Shown here: piece by piece, positions 60,646 through 64,000 of the stretch
How positions within the stretch are numbered: the first letter of the stretch is position 1
Layout: each line of letters starts with the position of its first letter
NCBI RefSeq assembly: GCF_003610775.1
Contig: NZ_RAQO01000004.1
Coordinates: 719,755-783,754 of the forward strand
Direction: 5' to 3'
From: Alginatibacterium sediminis
GTDB lineage: Bacteria; Pseudomonadota; Gammaproteobacteria; Enterobacterales; Celerinatantimonadaceae
Length of the DNA stretch: 64,000 nt
Position numbers and translations under genes: made by a program
The notes under the pieces: generated by a model
Databases searched by the model: none
Told to the model about the DNA's origin: nothing
Seen by the model: only the letters and a program-made list of their open reading frames with translations

Positions 60646-62121
60646 TTAATCACTGTGAACAGATTCCCATCCGAGTGCGTCAAAATCCATATGCTGTTCT
60701 AAGCAATCAGCCAAGCGATTGATATTTTGTTCTCGTATAAGGGCTAGATCTACCCGTGCGCCAGATGTTGCTCCGGCCCATTCTAGGATCACGGAACTGG
60801 CTTGTGGGCTGTCAAATAAGCCATGTAGATAGCAACCCATTATCTGGTTATCGGGGCTAATCACTCCGTCCGTTTCGCCGTTTTCGAAGGACAACACTGG
60901 TTCGTATGCTTCGCTTATGGTTGTACTGCCAGCATGGATCTCGTAACCCTCTACGGCAACCGTTTCTTGATTAGGTAAGCTTAATGTGGCGGTTCTATTC
61001 TTTAGCGATTTTTCAGATTTTAGTTGCGTATGGCAGGGTAAGTAACTAAGGCCTTGAGAACAACCCGACTCCCCTTCAATTCCTAAAGGATCGGATATGC
61101 TTTGACCTAGAATTTGATAACCGCCACAAATACCAATCACTTTGCCGCCATAACGAAGGTGTCTTTCAATCTGCTTGTCCCACCCATTGTCACGAATGAA
61201 CTGCAAGTCAGCACGTACGCTTTTGCTACCAGGGATAATAATTAGATCAGCTTTAGGAAAGGTCTGTCCGAAACGAGCGTAACAAAAGTCGAGGTCCGGG
61301 TTGAAGCGCAGCGCATCAAAATCTGTATGGTTACTTGTGCGTTGAAGTAACAACACTACAACTTTGAACTTGCCTACTCGTTCTTGTTGGTCTTCTATCG
61401 CATCTTCAGCGTCAAGCTTTAAACCATGTAAGTATGGAATAACACCAAACACTTTTTTCTGGGTTTTTTGTTCAAGCCAATCGAGGCCTGATTGCAATAA
61501 ACTAATATCCCCTCTGAACCGATTTATCACAAAACCCAAGACGCGATCTTGCTCCGATTGAGATAACAACGCTAAGGTGCCGTATAAGTGAGCAAAAACA
61601 CCACCTTTATCAATATCGGCAATGATAATGACTGGTACATCCGCCGCTTCTGCAAAACCCATATTAACAATGTCGCGGTCACGAAGATTAATTTCAGCGG
61701 GGCTACCAGCGCCTTCAACCAGAATCGTATCAAAGCGTGTCGTTAATCGTGTAAATGATTGCAATACTTTAGATAGTATTTCGGGTTTGTGATTATGATA
61801 AACCTTGGCATCCATATTCTTATAAACAGCGCCTTGTACGATAACTTGGGCACCGGTATCAGAATTTGGTTTAAGTAATACTGGGTTCATGTCAACGTGA
61901 GGAGCCACACCGCAGGCAAGCGCCTGGAAAGCCTGCGCCCTGCCGATTTCGCCCCCCTCCGGCGTCACGGCACTATTAAGCGCCATATTTTGTGCTTTGA
62001 AAGGGGCAACTTTGGTATTGCGTCGTGCTAAAACCCGACCTAGTCCCGTCACTAGCATCGACTTTCCAGCATCAGATGTTGTGCCTTGTACCATTAACAC
62101 TTGTTGGCTGTTATATTTCAA
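60646..62121 (-). CDS. cobQ: Cobyric acid synthase
   Basis: 491 residues. N-terminal dethiobiotin-synthase-like P-loop [25 protein letters not shown], the metal-binding [45 protein letters not shown], and a C-terminal glutamine amidotransferase with its Cys in [13 protein letters not shown]. It amidates adenosylcobyrinic a,c-diamide at four side chains. It lies 22 bp after cobO. Other cobalamin genes are not in the window. Confidence 0.93.
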   Translation of the reverse strand: MKYNSQQVLMVQGTTSDAGKSMLVTGLGRVLARRNTKVAPFKAQNMALNSAVTPEGGEIGRAQAFQALACGVAPHVDMNPVLLKPNSDTGAQVIVQGAVYKNMDAKVYHNHKPEILSKVLQSFTRLTTRFDTILVEGAGSPAEINLRDRDIVNMGFAEAADVPVIIIADIDKGGVFAHLYGTLALLSQSEQDRVLGFVINRFRGDISLLQSGLDWLEQKTQKKVFGVIPYLHGLKLDAEDAIEDQQERVGKFKVVVLLLQRTSNHTDFDALRFNPDLDFCYARFGQTFPKADLIIIPGSKSVRADLQFIRDNGWDKQIERHLRYGGKVIGICGGYQILGQSISDPLGIEGESGCSQGLSYLPCHTQLKSEKSLKNRTATLSLPNQETVAVEGYEIHAGSTTISEAYEPVLSFENGETDGVISPDNQIMGCYLHGLFDSPQASSVILEWAGATSGARVDLALIREQNINRLADCLEQHMDFDALGWESVHSD

Positions 62122-62143
62122 ATTTTTAGACGCCTAGCTAGCA

Positions 62144-62749
62144 CTACCAATCGATCCCAATTCGGGCTTTTAAACCTGAATCAAATCCATGTTTTACGTT
62201 ACGTACTTCTGACACCGTATCTGCTACTTCAATAAGCTTTCGGTGCGCAGCTCGTCCCGTAACCACTACGCTTTGCTCCCTAGGTCGGTTTTGAATGTAG
62301 GCGATCACTTCGTCTACATCTATGTAGTCGTAACTAAGCATGTAGGTTAATTCATCTAAGACCACAACATATACACTTTCGTCTTGTAAGAATGCTTTTG
62401 CTTGCTCCCATACTGCTAACGCTGCATCTCGGTCTTTATCCTTGTTTTGAGTCTCCCACGTAAAACCAGTAGCCATAACAGCAAACTCTACATCGTTCTT
62501 TTCTAGTAGTTCACGTTCACCACAAGCCCAGGTGCCTTTAATAAACTGGACAACTTTTGCCTTGAATCCATGACCGACAGACCGTGCAACAACACCAAAA
62601 GCAGAGCTAGATTTGCCTTTACCGTTGCCAGTTATGACCAGCACTAATCCTCTTTCAATCTGAGCATTGTCAATTTTTTGGTCAACTTTTTCTTTTAACT
62701 TTTGTTGGCGTTGTTGATGTCGATCACCGTCTTTTAGTTCGTTGTTCAT
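62144..62749 (-). CDS. cobO: Cob(I)yrinic acid a,c-diamide adenosyltransferase
   Basis: 201 residues, BtuR/CobO family (E. coli BtuR 196). P-loop VITGNGKGKSSSAFGVVARSVGHG near residue 35, AKVVQFIKGTWACGERELL, and VVLDELTYMLSYDYIDVDEV. It adds the adenosyl group to corrinoids using ATP. It precedes cobQ. No cobalamin riboswitch fits in the 97-bp gap upstream. Confidence 0.93.
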   Translation of the reverse strand: MNNELKDGDRHQQRQQKLKEKVDQKIDNAQIERGLVLVITGNGKGKSSSAFGVVARSVGHGFKAKVVQFIKGTWACGERELLEKNDVEFAVMATGFTWETQNKDKDRDAALAVWEQAKAFLQDESVYVVVLDELTYMLSYDYIDVDEVIAYIQNRPREQSVVVTGRAAHRKLIEVADTVSEVRNVKHGFDSGLKARIGIDW

Positions 62750-62846
62750 CCAATCTCCGGGGAATATGGCTTAAGTCAAAGGCTGTATATAGCGTATCCG
62801 CTAAGGCTTGTGTATAGTGCCAACATCACAGGATCAGGTAAAGCAG

Positions 62847-64000
62847 ATGTTTAAAGACAACCCACTTCTTGCGCAACTCAAAGCGCAAATCGTTGAAAAT
62901 TTGCCAACGGTTGAAGGCCGCGTTAAAGCCAGCGACAAGAGCTACGGATTTTTACAATGCGATGGCAATAAAAGCTATTTTATAGCCCCGCCATTCATGA
63001 AAAATTTAATCCATGGCGACCTTATTAAAGCTAGCTTACATGAACAAGGCAAAAAAACCTCAGCTGAACCCCAAGAGCTGCTGCAGCCATCACTTAGCCA
63101 GTTTATTGGTCAAGTACAGTTTATAAACGGGAAATGTCGTATTGTTCCAGAACATCGGCAAATTAACCGCGATTTACCGGCTCGCAGTGTTGATCCTAAA
63201 ACGCTAAAGCTTGAACAAGGTGATTGGGTTAAAGCTAAGCTAAGCTCACATGCGCTGACCGATAAACAATTCGCTGTTATCGTAGAGTCCCTAGTAGCTA
63301 AACAAGACGATCCATTAGCACGGTGGAAAATTGTAACCGCTAAACATGATCTAGCATGGGATGAGCCAGAGTCCAGCGAAACCACTCTTGAAGTCGAACA
63401 GGTGTCATCACGTGTCGATTTAAGGCATATGCCTTGGTTTACGATTGATGGACTTCACACCAAAGACATGGACGATGCAATTCACATCAGCGATCAAAGT
63501 GATCACTGGCGATTAAGCGTTGCAATTGCCGATCCATCTGCTTATGTCAGTGAAGGTCACCCTTTAAACCAAGTTGCTAAAGATCGTTGTTTCACATTGT
63601 ATTTACCTGGTAAAACGGTGCCTATGCTACCGGAAAACCTAGCCAACCAAACCTGTTCCTTATTGCCAGGTGAGGACAAGTTAGCATTGGTGTGCCACAT
63701 GAAAATCGAGAAGACTGGTTTACTTAAACCAGACTTCGAATTTGAACTGGCTACTATACGTTCTCATCAACGTTTGGATTATACCAGCGTCAGTAATTTG
63801 ATTGAGAATCAGCTTGATTTAGACTTAGTACCGGGTATTGAGGCTCAGTTACAACAACTTGCAGAGTTTTCAAGACAACGTATTGAATGGCGTCAGCAAC
63901 ACTCTACTGTATTTAAGTCTCGCCCTGACTACAGCTTTGAGCTAAGCGAATATGGTGAACTACTCGATATTCACTGCCAACCGCGTCGGATCGCCAATAG
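62847..64000 (+). CDS. rnb: Exoribonuclease II (3' end outside window)
   Basis: About 384 N-terminal residues. It starts MFKDNPLLAQLKAQIVENLP as E. coli RNase II does, with two cold-shock RNA-binding domains (about 20-160) and the RNB catalytic domain from about 190; the magnesium-binding acidic cluster is IDGLHTKDMDDAIHIS. It degrades single-stranded RNA from the 3' end. Monocistronic start, divergent from cobO. The gene runs off the right edge. Confidence 0.95.
   Translation, partial: MFKDNPLLAQLKAQIVENLPTVEGRVKASDKSYGFLQCDGNKSYFIAPPFMKNLIHGDLIKASLHEQGKKTSAEPQELLQPSLSQFIGQVQFINGKCRIVPEHRQINRDLPARSVDPKTLKLEQGDWVKAKLSSHALTDKQFAVIVESLVAKQDDPLARWKIVTAKHDLAWDEPESSETTLEVEQVSSRVDLRHMPWFTIDGLHTKDMDDAIHISDQSDHWRLSVAIADPSAYVSEGHPLNQVAKDRCFTLYLPGKTVPMLPENLANQTCSLLPGEDKLALVCHMKIEKTGLLKPDFEFELATIRSHQRLDYTSVSNLIENQLDLDLVPGIEAQLQQLAEFSRQRIEWRQQHSTVFKSRPDYSFELSEYGELLDIHCQPRRIAN

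Noticed and set aside
62750..62846. Cobalamin riboswitch before cobO
   Set aside because: The gap is only 97 bp and shows no B12-box-like sequence.
1..64000. CRISPR arrays, tRNA or rRNA genes, prophage or integrase genes
   Set aside because: None seen on reading both strands; a tRNAscan-SE, Infernal or PHASTER run would settle it.

Overview
The window looks like chromosomal DNA of a marine gammaproteobacterium of the Alteromonadales/Vibrionales type. GC is low to moderate. The E. coli/Vibrio-like proteins (RNase II, ManA, MtlA, GlmS, DmsA, UxaC, NsrR) read as orthologues, and the regulatory sites match CRP, FNR, NsrR and UxuR/ExuR consensus sequences. I cannot name the species. I saw no rRNA, tRNA, CRISPR array, integrase or complete insertion sequence.

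1-10800 is a uronate island built around one divergent promoter (3283-3573). Leftward run a TRAP solute receptor, a GH2 beta-glucuronidase and a GntR-type UxuR/ExuR regulator cut by the window edge. Rightward run TRAP DctQ and DctM, a GH31 glycosidase, fructuronate reductase and glucuronate isomerase. The promoter holds a strong CRP site and three TTGGT-N3-ACCAA-type palindromes. 10900-16120 is an anaerobic DMSO-reductase operon (dmsABC, TorD/DmsD chaperone, NapF-like ferredoxin) behind an FNR box. Next come manA, a YqhD-type aldehyde reductase and its divergent YqhC-type activator.

19800-30620 is a sugar/polyol locus. It encodes a ribose-type ABC transporter whose permease and solute-binding protein form one reading frame, a GatZ/KbaZ-family protein, a DeoR regulator, an FGGY kinase, a GatD-like dehydrogenase, a FucU/RbsD mutarotase and an aldo/keto reductase. 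I infer a galactitol/altritol/tagatose route that enters glycolysis through a tagatose-6-phosphate 4-epimerase. 30700-35500 holds a phosphatase, GltS, ASCH and GNAT proteins, a GlmR-like DeoR regulator and a predicted outer-membrane protein.

36100-38800 is a periplasmic redox operon (b562-like protein, cytochrome c, CopG/DUF411, cytochrome b561) that suggests copper handling. 38850-47160 is mixed: DUF454, a MocR/PaiB pair, homocysteine methyltransferase, transglutaminase, AraC, small Cys-rich proteins, and an nsrR-nnrS nitric-oxide unit with a near-perfect NsrR site. 47850-55360 concerns amino sugars and mannitol: glmS, mtlA-mtlD-mtlR with four CRP sites, and nagB. 55360-64000 contains housekeeping and accessory genes: a FemAB-like acyltransferase, DJ-1/PfpI, a ribbon-helix-helix protein, an HxlR/NmrA pair, a VOC protein, a RIO kinase, cobQ-cobO and the 5' part of rnb.
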